From: Sporolactobacillus vineae DSM 21990 = SL153
GTDB lineage: Bacteria > Bacillota > Bacilli > Bacillales > Sporolactobacillaceae
DNA: 64,000 nucleotides
Direction of reading: 5' to 3'
Assembly: GCF_000377985.1 (NCBI RefSeq)
Contig: NZ_KB899042.1
Span: 310,001 to 374,000 of the forward strand
The notes under the pieces are model-generated. The model did no database searches. It had not been told where the DNA came from and worked only from the letters and a program-made list of their open reading frames with translations. The position numbers and the translations under genes were made by a program. Every line of letters starts with the position of its first letter. The first letter of the stretch is position 1. Below, piece after piece: positions 9,701 to 17,312 of this stretch.

Positions 9701-9844
9701 GTTCCCGTAGGCATTCCAGAATCCGTACAGGAAGATACCTGCATAAAGGAGCGGGATACACATCACAGCCAGCATAAATTCAATATGCCGCGGTTTGCTG
9801 AAAATCTCCTTAAGTTCTGCTGCAATCAGATGAAAAACATTCAT
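6701..9844 (-). CDS. yhgE: YhgE/Pip family membrane protein with expanded heptad-like repeats
   Basis: 1047 aa from ATG 9844 (an in-frame GTG at 9856 touches the AAAGGG ribosome site, so the ATG is preferred). One membrane segment near residues 25-45, a very long extracellular region, and five or six membrane segments in the last 180 residues (ABC-2-like end). The central region holds more than 25 copies of an L-x-x-G / S-G-x-x-x-L pattern (LQSG, LADG, LNDG, LASG), predicted to form long helical rods. Family members include Lactococcus phage infection protein Pip, B. subtilis YhgE and the SPP1 receptor YueB. B. subtilis YhgE is shorter in my memory (about 775 aa). The TetR gene just upstream shares its operator. 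Physiological role unknown; phage adsorption is plausible. Confidence 0.9.
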   Translation of the reverse strand: MNVFHLIAAELKEIFSKPRHIEFMLAVMCIPLLYAGIFLYGFWNAYGNSGNLPVAVVNQDQGAKISGKQINAGNDLVKQLKKNHDLKWTFVSNRQAESGFKNNHYFMTVNIPENFSKNATTLVDQQLKPATIHYQVNKDYNFVSSKMVTSGLQQMKSQVSSAITKTYAKTMYRQLDQLTKGLGAAAKGSNDLTKGSKSEVKGLNQLKNGYKSLMSGTTKLQSGAGSLADGASSLNDGLKQAASGTNQLYSQTSANSSNIAKLANGANTLADKLDQLNKGASQLSNGSGQLTGGSQTLVSGVNQYLAGLNQFQQGVQKEKNGLDQLNTQLSASKPKINSLGTQLNQFTVNFDKLVGGINSVNSGAQSLNGNYQAFNSGVKSLNSGIGQFTGGVNNLNQGLTSYNSKIKTFNSSVGALSSEANNLNSGMTDFNNQFSQFNSTIQKADVNNLSQLGDVIESLNGNMQSFNKSLHQAVTSGSGTLSDSLKAFINSDPTVEKNPQFQNLEKTVSGLSDQLNSLASASDSLAKGSQKLYDASKNPIAGASSQMDQMKSASKQLASVADSLAANTGNLVDGMSKLNTASGQLADAADQLSSGSETLNKNGTALTSGSAELEKNSGKIASGTSQLASGSKSLTENASQFQSIVDTQFGSASNGLTGMINQLSDGVSKLDNGMAQLNGGSQELNSNFVKLSNGAKRLNSGMKTLQTNLSKVPGATKALGNGANQLAAGNAQLSQTWPQLVNGIQSLQSGTNQLVTGSNKLATNMNSLSSGISGLASGQQKLASGTNQAATGAKQIYSGNTKLANNLSSAHDQLAKTPTSNAHAQKFSSPVKTIDGTHQAVDTFGSGFTPYFMCIGLFLGALLLTIVYDLYRPAGLATAGWNIALSKFFITILMSVAQSFLVDLAMIKGLGLHISNPWAFFGFTILLSMSFMAIIQWLAGSFNNEGRFAAIVLLLFQLVTCGGAYSIQLIPHWLQALSPLLPFTYGVNGLRNLIDGHQQQMLAQNSMALVVFILIGVGLSVITYTIKYNTERAHRKANRDYGETVSE

Positions 9845-9899
9845 AAGCTGGTACACCCTTTCTCACTCGCTGAAAGTTACTTGCTGACAGATAGATCTA

Positions 9900-9934
9900 A
9901 ATGACCATAATAGTCATTTGGTCATTTTTGACAA
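9900..9934 (-). promoter_or_regulatory. yhgE promoter with overlapping TetR operator
   Basis: Minus-strand -35 TTGTCA (9934-9929), 16-base spacer, -10 TATTAT (9912-9907). Over the spacer and -10 lies AATGACC-N13-GGTCATT (9900-9926) with a nested ATGAC-N7-GTCAT (9901-9917). The 11-mer TCATTTGGTCA recurs at the tetR promoter (10547-10557, opposite strand). Confidence 0.72.
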
Positions 9935-9955
9935 TAAAAATACTCACTGGAAAAA

Positions 9956-10528
9956 TCATTTCTTTAATCCTCTAACCAGATAGAGCTCAAATAGATCAGC
10001 GATTTCCTTACTGGTCAGGGGTTTATGGCGCTGTTCCCAGTCAAACACCAGTGCGATGTAGAGCTTCAGGATGACAAACGCAGTGACCGTCGGATCGCAC
10101 GGTTTGATGTCACCCTTCTTCTCAGCATCCTTGATAATGTCCACCAGAAAATCGAGAATCGCGTCCTCCACATTACCCAGTGCCCGCTTTGCCTGAGCCG
10201 TACCGATTTCTTTAATTTCCTGAGTCAGTTTGATCGACAGCTGGTGTTCTTTGCGGAATTCCAGTACCTGGAACAGCGCGCGATGGAGATTATTAAAAAA
10301 GACGTCATCCGGATGGATTGCGTTCGTCGCCACTGTTTTAATCTTCCGGATGAACTGATTCATGATCTCATAGAACAGTTCCTCCTTGTTCTTATAAAAA
10401 GTGTAGATCGTACCTTTTCCGACGCCGGCCACCCGGGCAACCAAATCCATCGTTGTTGCTTTGTACCCGAACGCCGCAAATGTCTTTTCCGCAGCCCGGG
10501 TAATACTCTGTTTTCGATCTGCAGTCAT
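9956..10528 (-). CDS. TetR/AcrR family transcriptional regulator (YhgD-like)
   Basis: 190 aa from ATG 10528, 6 bases after GGTGAT; a second ATG at 10531 adds one residue. N-terminal helix-turn-helix in residues about 10-55 (TMDLVARVAGVGKGTIYTFY followed by KNKEELF), the standard TetR DNA-binding domain; the rest is a helical ligand-binding domain. It is transcribed with, or just before, yhgE (111 bases between), and the same operator sequence is found in front of both genes, so autorepression and repression of yhgE are likely. B. subtilis has the same yhgD-yhgE pair downstream of pbpF. The ligand is unknown. Confidence 0.9.
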   Translation of the reverse strand: MTADRKQSITRAAEKTFAAFGYKATTMDLVARVAGVGKGTIYTFYKNKEELFYEIMNQFIRKIKTVATNAIHPDDVFFNNLHRALFQVLEFRKEHQLSIKLTQEIKEIGTAQAKRALGNVEDAILDFLVDIIKDAEKKGDIKPCDPTVTAFVILKLYIALVFDWEQRHKPLTSKEIADLFELYLVRGLKK

Positions 10529-10546
10529 CATGTGATCACCGGTTTC

Positions 10547-10614
10547 TGACCAAATGAACATTTTGGTCATTTTGTTTCGTAAAAAATAATACCACACCTG
10601 TTGAATTCGTGCAA
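10547..10614 (-). promoter_or_regulatory. tetR promoter and downstream operator
   Basis: -35 TTGCAC (10614-10609), 17-base spacer, extended -10 TGG-TATTAT (10591-10586). About 10 bases after the predicted start lies the palindrome TGACCAAA-N7-TTTGGTCA (10547-10569), sharing TCATTTGGTCA with the yhgE operator. Position suits autorepression. Confidence 0.75.
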
Positions 10615-10656
10615 GAAAATTATTTTTTCAGCCGATCATAGCCGAAAAATGCCTGC

Positions 10657-12852
10657 TTATAAGTGCGACAGCCACCGTACTTCCACTTTAGGCGATGCGG
10701 GGCCGCTGCGATCAGTCTGAGGATTGTACGGAATGACGTAGTAAATCGCTTTGGAAAGCGGATTGACAAAGTCGATCCGGTACTGGGTTTTTCCGGTGAT
10801 TTCTCCTTTGTAAAGGGTTTTTCCCTGATCCTCTGCATAAATGCGGTAAATAATCCGCCGGTCGGTCGGTCCCGACCATTTCAGTTCTAGTGCAGGAAGC
10901 GCATATTTACCCAAAGTTCCGTTGGCGGTCAGTGAGCTGATTTTCACGAGACGCACCGGCTGATCCAGGTCGTTCACGCCATCCGGCTTCTGGAAAGCGA
11001 GTTTCGCCTGGCCCGGTGTTTGATTGATCACTATCTTAAATAGCCGTACAGCGTCCTCACTTGATCCGGACAGATATTGTTTCGGCGTCGTCGTATCATA
11101 CCCGATCCAGACGGAGCCCACCGTATCCGGTGTGTACCCGACGAACCAGGCGTCGCGCAAACCGGCTTTTGTATAGGCTGTGGATCCTGTCTTTCCGGCA
11201 ATTGAGGCGTCACTGTAACCGGACGCACCCGTCCCGTTGCGCATGACCGACTGGAGCATTCGCGTCATGTACCAGGCTGTTTGCGGTGAGAATATCTTAG
11301 TTTTTTTCGGTGATACGCTGCCGATCTTTTTCCCCTGGTGATCATAGATCGCCTGAATAAAGTATGGCTGCGACTGAACCCCCTGATTATCGAACGCTGT
11401 GTAAGCAGACGCCATCTGCAGCGGCGTCACCCCTTTTTTCAGTCCGCCCAGAGCAATCGCCAGGCCGTTATCCGGAATCTGGATGCCCATTCGGGACAAG
11501 TAACTTTTGCTCTTGCCGATACCGATCTGATTGAGCAGCCAGACCGCCGGCGCATTTACAGAGTAGGTAATGGCGTCATACATCGTCATTTCACCTTTGT
11601 AGACCCCGTTATAATTGGTCGGTTTATATTTTCCGTAGCTGACCTTTTTGTCCTGGAGCATTGAATAGGGTTGATAATCCCCGGACTGAAGCGCCGGACC
11701 GTACACGGCAAGCGGTTTAAATGCGGAACCCGGCTGGCGCAGGTCCGTCACGTGGTTATAACTGCCGCGCACATAGTCTCTGCCGCCCTGAACCGCCAGT
11801 ACCGCCCCATTCTTGTTCATCAGGGTAAACGCCCCCTGCGGCGACACGTTCGGATTGGTGCCCCGGAAATACCGATTATCTTTGAAAGCATTGTACGATG
11901 CGCTCTGGGCATTGCGGTTCATCGGCACGATAATTTTATAGCCGCCGCGGATCAGGTCATCTTCACTGATATGATATTTTTGCTCCGCTTCGGTAACAAC
12001 CATATCAATGTAAGTATCATATTCCGGATGCGTCTGAATCTTATGCACATTTAGCTGCAGTGTCTTTCCCTTATTGCGGACCGCTTCCTCAGCTGAAATA
12101 TAGCCGTTTTTCCGGAGCAGGTCGAGCACCAGATTCCGCCGCTCAAGAGCCCGGCTCGGATGCAGAATCGGTGAATAGCCGTTCGGACCCTTCGGCAGCG
12201 CAGCGAGCAAGGCCGCCTGATCTTCCGTCAGCTGATTCACGTCTTTGTCGAAAAAGAACCGGGAGGCCATCTGAACCCCGTAAATACCATGACCGAAATA
12301 CAGCTGATTCAGATACATCTCAAGGATCTGTTTCTTGCTGTACTTGCGCTCGAGACTGATGGCAATTGCCGCTTCCTGCCCCTTCCGGAACCAGGTCTTC
12401 TGATTGGACAGATACGCATTTCTCGCCAACTGCTGAGTAATCGTGCTGGCGCCTTCCACTTTTGATCCGGCAAAAATGTCGGTCAGGACAGCACGCATAA
12501 TGCCGCGCAAATCAATCCCCGAGTGTTTATAAAAACGGCTGTCTTCCGTTGCAACAAAGGCATCCTGTACCCTTTTCGGTACCTTTTTCAAAGAAACAGG
12601 ATCACGGTTCTCCGCGTAAAGCCTGGAAATTTCATGGCCCTGTGTGTCGACAACCACAGATGTACGGCTCATGACCAGCTTTTCGTCATCAGTATAGTGA
12701 TTGCCGATCAGTAAAATGACGAAATAAAATAACAGACCGACGATGGCTGCGCCAAGGATAAAATAGGCGGTGCCGAATAATAATCTGTTCCGTCTGTTCT
12801 TCTTTTCGCGGCCTGTGCCACCAAACCAGGCCTTCCAGCTTCCCCAGTTCAT
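10657..12852 (-). CDS. Class A penicillin-binding protein (PbpF-like transglycosylase/transpeptidase)
   Basis: 731 aa. ATG 12852 is preferred over TTG 12861 because GAGG would touch the TTG. Short cytoplasmic basic tail, one membrane anchor (about 25-50), a glycosyltransferase 51 domain (catalytic Glu near 103 in EDSRFYKH; GASTITQQLARNAYL), then a transpeptidase domain with SAFK (Ser376), SVN (431) and KTGS (554). The last 100 residues look like a fibronectin type III domain. Polymerises and cross-links peptidoglycan outside the membrane. Its place next to the yhgD-yhgE pair suggests orthology to B. subtilis pbpF, a forespore-expressed PBP, but PbpG-like function cannot be excluded. Confidence 0.92.
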   Translation of the reverse strand: MNWGSWKAWFGGTGREKKNRRNRLLFGTAYFILGAAIVGLLFYFVILLIGNHYTDDEKLVMSRTSVVVDTQGHEISRLYAENRDPVSLKKVPKRVQDAFVATEDSRFYKHSGIDLRGIMRAVLTDIFAGSKVEGASTITQQLARNAYLSNQKTWFRKGQEAAIAISLERKYSKKQILEMYLNQLYFGHGIYGVQMASRFFFDKDVNQLTEDQAALLAALPKGPNGYSPILHPSRALERRNLVLDLLRKNGYISAEEAVRNKGKTLQLNVHKIQTHPEYDTYIDMVVTEAEQKYHISEDDLIRGGYKIIVPMNRNAQSASYNAFKDNRYFRGTNPNVSPQGAFTLMNKNGAVLAVQGGRDYVRGSYNHVTDLRQPGSAFKPLAVYGPALQSGDYQPYSMLQDKKVSYGKYKPTNYNGVYKGEMTMYDAITYSVNAPAVWLLNQIGIGKSKSYLSRMGIQIPDNGLAIALGGLKKGVTPLQMASAYTAFDNQGVQSQPYFIQAIYDHQGKKIGSVSPKKTKIFSPQTAWYMTRMLQSVMRNGTGASGYSDASIAGKTGSTAYTKAGLRDAWFVGYTPDTVGSVWIGYDTTTPKQYLSGSSEDAVRLFKIVINQTPGQAKLAFQKPDGVNDLDQPVRLVKISSLTANGTLGKYALPALELKWSGPTDRRIIYRIYAEDQGKTLYKGEITGKTQYRIDFVNPLSKAIYYVIPYNPQTDRSGPASPKVEVRWLSHL

Positions 12853-12937
12853 CCGTTCCAACCTCTAATCATCATCGTGATGTATAGTTATTATAGTCTT
12901 TGCTTTTTCTTACTTCACCTTACCAAAAAAAATCAAT

Positions 12938-12978
12938 GCCGCAACTTTTTACAAAAATTTTTGACAACAGGTTGCGGC
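12938..12978. repeat. 41-bp inverted repeat upstream of the PBP gene
   Basis: GCCGCAAC (12938-12945) and GTTGCGGC (12971-12978) flank a central CAAAAATTTTTG palindrome. It lies 86 bases upstream of the PBP start and just beyond the permease terminator, so it may be an operator or a cruciform; it lacks the U-tract expected of a terminator. Confidence 0.5.
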
Positions 12979-12986
12979 AATCGACC

Positions 12987-13028
12987 AAAAAAAAGCTTTG
13001 TCCGGATGAGACGTCGGACAAAGCTTTT
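12987..13028 (-). terminator. Terminator of the first APC permease
   Basis: Stem AAAAGCTTTGTCCG (12991-13004) with its complement at 13015-13028 and a 10-base loop; an eight-base A run on the plus strand gives the U tract for minus-strand transcripts. Confidence 0.9.
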
Positions 13029-13063
13029 CTGATTAATCATGAAAGAGGTGGCGAAAGATTAAC

Positions 13064-14488
13064 TTATTTACCAGTCGGCTGAGCAGTGTGCTGACTGCTG
13101 AGATGCAGCTGGCTGTGATTCATGCTGTAGGAAAAATAGACGACCATGCCGATAGCGAACCAGACAACAAAGCGAATCCAGGTCGCCGGCTGAAGTCCGG
13201 TGATCAGATAAGCACAGGCGAGAATGCCAAGAATCGGCACAGCCGGGAAAAGCGGCGCTTTGAACGGACGTTTCATTTCCGGCTGAGTATAGCGCAGAAC
13301 AATGACACCTGCGCAGACAATGATGAAGGCAACCAGTGTGCCGATGCTGACCAGTTCAGAGACGATACCAATCGGGAAGAAGCCGGCAGTCAGTGCGCAG
13401 GCCGCCGCAACAATAATCGTTGAAAGTGCAGGTGTCTTACGTTTCGGATCAACACTGCCCAGTGCTTTAGGGATCAGTCCGTCACGAGCCATTGCGAAGA
13501 AAATTCGGGACTGGCCGTACATCAGTACCAGACATACGGAAGTGATTCCGCAGATGGCACCGACAGAAACGAGCGCCGATCCCCAGTGAATACCGATCTG
13601 ATCCAGAGCGTAGGCAACAGGAGCAGCCATGCCGGCCGGAGTACCGAATGCAGTGTATTTTACGACTCCGGTGAGGATCGCGGAAACAATGATATAAAGA
13701 GCGGTACAGATGAGCAGAGAAGCGATGATCCCTCTCGGCATATCTCTCTGCGGATTTCTTGTCTCTTCAGAGGCAGTTGATACGGCATCAAACCCAATGT
13801 AAGAGAAGAAGACAACAGCAGCTCCGGAAACGACTCCGTTAAAACCAAACGGCATAAACGGACTCCAGTTGCCCGGTTTCACGGACCATACTGCCAGAAC
13901 TATAAAGAGCAGAACAACCGCCACTTTAATAATTACGATAATCCCATTCAGACGAGATGTATTTCGGACGCCGCTGATCAGCAGCCAGGCAATCAGGCCG
14001 ATAATCACGATTGCCGGTATATTGATCACCCCGCCGTCAAACGGCGACAGCGTAACTGCTTTCGGCAGAACAATGCCCATGTTATTTAACAGATTGACGA
14101 CATAACCTGACCAGCCGATTGCCACGGTTGCAATACCGACGGCATATTCGAGGATCAGATCCCAGCCGATAATCCAGCCCCAGATTTCTCCAAGGCCCGC
14201 ATACCCATATGTATAAGCACTGCCGGCAACCGGAATCATTGAAGAGAATTCCGCGTAACATAAGGCTGCAAAAATACAGGCAAGACCCGCTAATACAAAC
14301 GAAAGAATCAGCGCAGGACCGGAATATTTGGCTGCTGCAACACCGGTCAGTACGAATATGCCGGTGCCGATAATACAGCCAATGCCGAGCAAGGTCAGAT
14401 CAAAAGCGCTCAAAGCTTTTTTCAGTCCCTGCTTCCCCCTGGTCTCGTCGATCAGCATGTTGATCGGCTTCTTTGTAAAGATACTCAT
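13064..14488 (-). CDS. APC-family amino acid permease (YfnA/CAT-like), copy 1
   Basis: 474 aa from ATG 14488, 8 bases after GGAGGGG. Twelve membrane segments; the N-terminal GIGCIIGTGIFVLTGVAAA is the substrate-backbone binding loop of TM1 in APC transporters, and the protein resembles the cationic amino acid transporter (CAT)/YfnA/GkApcT group. Probably a proton- or sodium-coupled amino acid importer; substrate not predictable. It is followed 3' to 5' on the same strand by a paralogue (14778-16193) of near equal length and very similar sequence, so the pair is a tandem duplication, each with its own terminator. Confidence 0.9.
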   Translation of the reverse strand: MSIFTKKPINMLIDETRGKQGLKKALSAFDLTLLGIGCIIGTGIFVLTGVAAAKYSGPALILSFVLAGLACIFAALCYAEFSSMIPVAGSAYTYGYAGLGEIWGWIIGWDLILEYAVGIATVAIGWSGYVVNLLNNMGIVLPKAVTLSPFDGGVINIPAIVIIGLIAWLLISGVRNTSRLNGIIVIIKVAVVLLFIVLAVWSVKPGNWSPFMPFGFNGVVSGAAVVFFSYIGFDAVSTASEETRNPQRDMPRGIIASLLICTALYIIVSAILTGVVKYTAFGTPAGMAAPVAYALDQIGIHWGSALVSVGAICGITSVCLVLMYGQSRIFFAMARDGLIPKALGSVDPKRKTPALSTIIVAAACALTAGFFPIGIVSELVSIGTLVAFIIVCAGVIVLRYTQPEMKRPFKAPLFPAVPILGILACAYLITGLQPATWIRFVVWFAIGMVVYFSYSMNHSQLHLSSQHTAQPTGK

Positions 14489-14696
14489 GAACAAAGCCCC
14501 TCCGTTTTATCAAATAAATTTGAAGTAAATGAATTGTGAAACAATTAATATATTAACCATTATAGCTTTATGCGAAATGATTTCAAGATCTAATGTTATA
14601 TTTTATTACATCCTTGTTGTGTCTTCTGTATGAATAATATATAATTAAAGTTTCTTTATTTAAAGATATTTCTGATTATTGGTAAAATAACAGGCA

Positions 14697-14744
14697 GCAT
14701 AAAAAACTGCTTTCCCATCAACGTGAGGAAGCAGTTTTTTATGC
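14697..14744 (-). terminator. Terminator of the second APC permease
   Basis: GCATAAAAAACTGCTT (14697-14712) pairs with AAGCAGTTTTTTATGC (14729-14744), loop 16 bases; T/A tracts on both sides. Confidence 0.88.
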
Positions 14745-14777
14745 TTGTTTTTCCAATTATGAATAACTGCAGGACGC

Positions 14778-16193
14778 TCAGGATGCCGGCTTATTCGCTT
14801 CAGCAGCCAGCTCCTTCTGAAGCTCACTGTGATTGCGGCTGTAAGCAAAATAGACGACCATGCCGATCGCAAACCAGACAACGAAACGAAGCAATGTTGC
14901 TTCCTGAAGGTGGATGATCAGATAACCGCATGAGAGTACAGACAGCGGAACAACGACCGGAACCCAGGGCGTTCTGAATGCTCTTTTTCTGTCCGGCTGT
15001 CTGTGGCGCAAAACCCACACACCAATCGACACGATGATGAACGCAAACAGCGTACCGATATTTGCCAGTTCGGCAACGATGCCAATCGGCAGGAAACCGG
15101 ATGCGATCATGGTCACGATCGCGACAAGGATTGTTGAAGTGACCGGGGTCTTATGCTGTGCACTGACTTTACCGAACAATGAAGGAATCAGACCATCACG
15201 TGACATTGCGAAAAAAATGCGGGTCTGGCCGTATGTGATGACCAGAAGGACCGATGTGATCCCGCAAATCGCGCCGACAGAAACAAGCGCAGATCCCCAG
15301 TTGATACCGATCCGCTGCAAAGCGTATGCAACCGGCGCAGCATTGTTCAGTTCAGTATATCTGACGACACCGGTCAGGATCGCCGCGACTACTATGTAGA
15401 GCAAGGTACAAATAACCAGGGAATAGATGATCCCTTTAGGCAGGTTCTTCTGCGGGTTAACGGTTTCCTCAGCAGCAGTGGATACAGCATCAAATCCGAG
15501 ATAAGCGAAGAAAATCACCGCTGCGCCGGAAACAACCCCATTGAAGCCGAACGGCATGAATGGGTGCCAGTTGGCCGGCTGAACGTGCCAGACAGCAAGA
15601 ATAATGAATAAAGCAATGACAGCAAGCTTGATGACCACAATTGCGTTGTTCAGGTTGGATGTACCGCGGACACCTGAAATCAGCAACCAGGAGATCAGTC
15701 CGATAATGATCATCGCCGGCAGATTGACGATACCGCCGGCGCCGGGAGCCAGGGTGACCGCTGCCGGCAGCGAAATACCAATACTTTTCAGAAGCGTTAC
15801 CGCATAGCCTGACCAGCCGATGGCCACAGCGCTGATCGCGACGGCATATTCCAGGATCAAATCCCAGCCGATAATCCAGGCCCACAGCTCACCGAGTGCC
15901 GCATAGCTATATGTATACGCACTGCCGGCAACCGGCACCATTGATGAAAATTCGGCATAGCACAAGGCCGCAAAGAAGCAGGCAAGGCCGGAGAAAATAA
16001 AGGAAATCACCAACGCCGGACCTGAATATTGTGCAGCCGCAACGCCGGTCAGGACAAAGATGCCGGTGCCGATGACTGCACCGATACCAAGCATCGTCAG
16101 GTCGACGGCATTGAGGGCCTTCTTCAACCCTTGCTTCCCTTTTGTCTCCCCGATTAATGTGTCGATCGGTTTTGTGGAAAAAATGCCACTCAT
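14778..16193 (-). CDS. APC-family amino acid permease (YfnA/CAT-like), copy 2
   Basis: 471 aa from ATG 16193, 7 bases after GGGAGG. Same plan as copy 1: TM1 motif GIGAVIGTGIFVLTGVAAA, FSSMVPVAGSAYTY, FFAYLGFDAVSTAAEET and twelve membrane segments. The two proteins align along their whole length without large gaps; copy 1 carries a few extra residues (TAFGTPAGMAAPVAYAL against TELNNAAPVAYAL), which may alter the substrate path. Both leaders contain ATGTTATATTTT at a similar distance (14593-14604; 16289-16300), suggesting the upstream region was duplicated too. Probable amino acid import; specificity unknown. Confidence 0.9.
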   Translation of the reverse strand: MSGIFSTKPIDTLIGETKGKQGLKKALNAVDLTMLGIGAVIGTGIFVLTGVAAAQYSGPALVISFIFSGLACFFAALCYAEFSSMVPVAGSAYTYSYAALGELWAWIIGWDLILEYAVAISAVAIGWSGYAVTLLKSIGISLPAAVTLAPGAGGIVNLPAMIIIGLISWLLISGVRGTSNLNNAIVVIKLAVIALFIILAVWHVQPANWHPFMPFGFNGVVSGAAVIFFAYLGFDAVSTAAEETVNPQKNLPKGIIYSLVICTLLYIVVAAILTGVVRYTELNNAAPVAYALQRIGINWGSALVSVGAICGITSVLLVITYGQTRIFFAMSRDGLIPSLFGKVSAQHKTPVTSTILVAIVTMIASGFLPIGIVAELANIGTLFAFIIVSIGVWVLRHRQPDRKRAFRTPWVPVVVPLSVLSCGYLIIHLQEATLLRFVVWFAIGMVVYFAYSRNHSELQKELAAEANKPAS

Positions 16194-16370
16194 ACAAACG
16201 CCTCCCAAAAGGAATTGGTAAATGAAAAATGCGTGAAAATTTGTAACAATGTTAATTATATATAATTAATAAAGATTTTCAATATTTTATGTTATATTTT
16301 CTAACAAAAATAGTGAAAAAGGGACTCATTTCCTATAAACTATAGATTTCATTTTTATCGGTGAAAAATA

Positions 16371-16399
16371 TTGACGAAGCCCGTCGATTCTGCTAATAT
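16371..16399 (+). promoter_or_regulatory. Promoter of tRNA-Ala
   Basis: -35 TTGACG (16371-16376), 17-base spacer, -10 TAATAT (16394-16399) with an extended TGC just before it. The tRNA starts 23 bases after the -10. Confidence 0.85.
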
Positions 16400-16421
16400 A
16401 TTTCCTGTTGAGCTTTCTCAT

Positions 16422-16494
16422 GGGGCACTAGCTCAGCTGGGAGAGCGTTGCCTTCGCATGGCAGAGGTCAGGGGTTCGATCCCCCTGTGCTCCA
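16422..16494 (+). tRNA. tRNA-Ala (anticodon CGC)
   Basis: 73 nt cloverleaf folded by hand. Acceptor GGGGCAC pairs with GTGCTCC including the G3-U70 wobble that marks tRNA-Ala; D stem AGCTC/GAGC; anticodon stem TTGCC/GGCAG with loop TTCGCAT, giving anticodon CGC for GCG codons; T stem AGGGG/CCCCT with TTCGATC loop; discriminator A. CCA is not encoded (TCA follows). A single isolated tRNA gene with its own promoter and terminator. B. subtilis reads alanine codons with UGC and GGC anticodons, so a CGC species fits the higher GC of this genome. Confidence 0.95.
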
Positions 16495-16511
16495 TCATTC
16501 ATATTCACGTG

Positions 16512-16543
16512 AAAGACCAGTTTCCATAAAGAAACTGGTCTTT
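16512..16543 (+). terminator. Terminator of tRNA-Ala
   Basis: AAAGACCAGTTTC (16512-16524) and its exact complement (16531-16543), 6-base loop, followed by TTGTTTT. Confidence 0.92.
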
Positions 16544-16593
16544 TTGTTTTAGGTGCGCCCGGCATGGGCAACTGAGTGAAGTGCATGACAAGA

Positions 16594-16656
16594 GAGAAAT
16601 CTGACTGATACAGTGCAAAATCCAGCCGTCACAAAGCAAAATCCGGCCAAATAACA
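16594..16656. repeat. Degenerate 21-bp repeats in a gene-free stretch
   Basis: The 336-base gap between the tRNA terminator and yggT contains GCAAAATCCAGCC (16615) and GCAAAATCCGGCC (16636), 21 bases apart, with a weaker copy (GAGAAATCTGACT) 21 bases before. I see no gene in the gap apart from the yggT terminator. Confidence 0.45.
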
Positions 16657-16737
16657 ATTTATGGTAAACAGTCCAGGTGTTCACTTGCAATTTTCCGGAC
16701 AGTTCCCACGGATCGTTACATGATCATTTCTCGAAAA

Positions 16738-16761
16738 AAACCGTCTCAGCTGAGGCGGTTT
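16738..16761 (-). terminator. Terminator of yggT
   Basis: AAACCGTCTCAG/CTGAGGCGGTTT, 12-bp arms with one wobble and a minimal loop, and a seven-A run (U tract on the minus strand). Confidence 0.8.
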
Positions 16762-16879
16762 CTGTATCTTTCGTATTCAAGTTTAGGTTATTCAAAAATA
16801 AAGTACCTTTTCCGCCCGCCATTTGGAGCGGGAAGTGCGAGTGCTCCTGCAGCATACAATAGCGAGACATAACCGGAGT

Positions 16880-17170
16880 CTACAGTTTAAGAAGCGTGAA
16901 AATCTTCTGCAGACCGAAGCCAATTGCGCTGTAGACAATCAGAGCGAACACCGCTGAAAGATCAAGTGTATTGTTGCCGATTAATACCGGATGAAAGATG
17001 CCGTTAAACGGCTGCAGGATCGGTTCGCTCAAGCTATTCAGGAACCGGACAAACGGAGTGCTGTTTGCGCCGAAAAATTTCAGTGCCAGATACAGCACAA
17101 TAATAATCTGAATCAACGTCACAAGAATGCTGACCAGTTTTGGCAGCACGCCTGACTTTTTTCCGCGCAT
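16880..17170 (-). CDS. YggT family integral membrane protein
   Basis: 96 aa from ATG 17170, 10 bases after GGAGAG. Two hydrophobic helices (about residues 10-33 and 67-88) around the conserved SEPILQPF motif, typical of YggT/YlmG proteins. In most Bacillota ylmG lies in the division gene cluster after sepF; here it stands alone between a tRNA and pgi, so it could be a second copy. YlmG proteins are linked to membrane and osmotic or division functions without a known reaction. Confidence 0.82.
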   Translation of the reverse strand: MRGKKSGVLPKLVSILVTLIQIIIVLYLALKFFGANSTPFVRFLNSLSEPILQPFNGIFHPVLIGNNTLDLSAVFALIVYSAIGFGLQKIFTLLKL

Positions 17171-17312
17171 CTATCTTCTCTCTCCTTTTGTCTGTCGGAA
17201 ATTCATGAGGATGCACCTACCGCATCCATTCTCTGCTTTCATGTTAAGGGATTGGCAGGACGCCGTCAAATGTGCCGCTGCCGGGAAGCCTGCCAGCACG
17301 TTCACAGAAATT

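Noticed and set aside
16205-16245. CodY box (AATTTTCNGAAAATT) before permease copy 2
   Set aside because: AATTTTC is present but the second half has four mismatches; not convincing.
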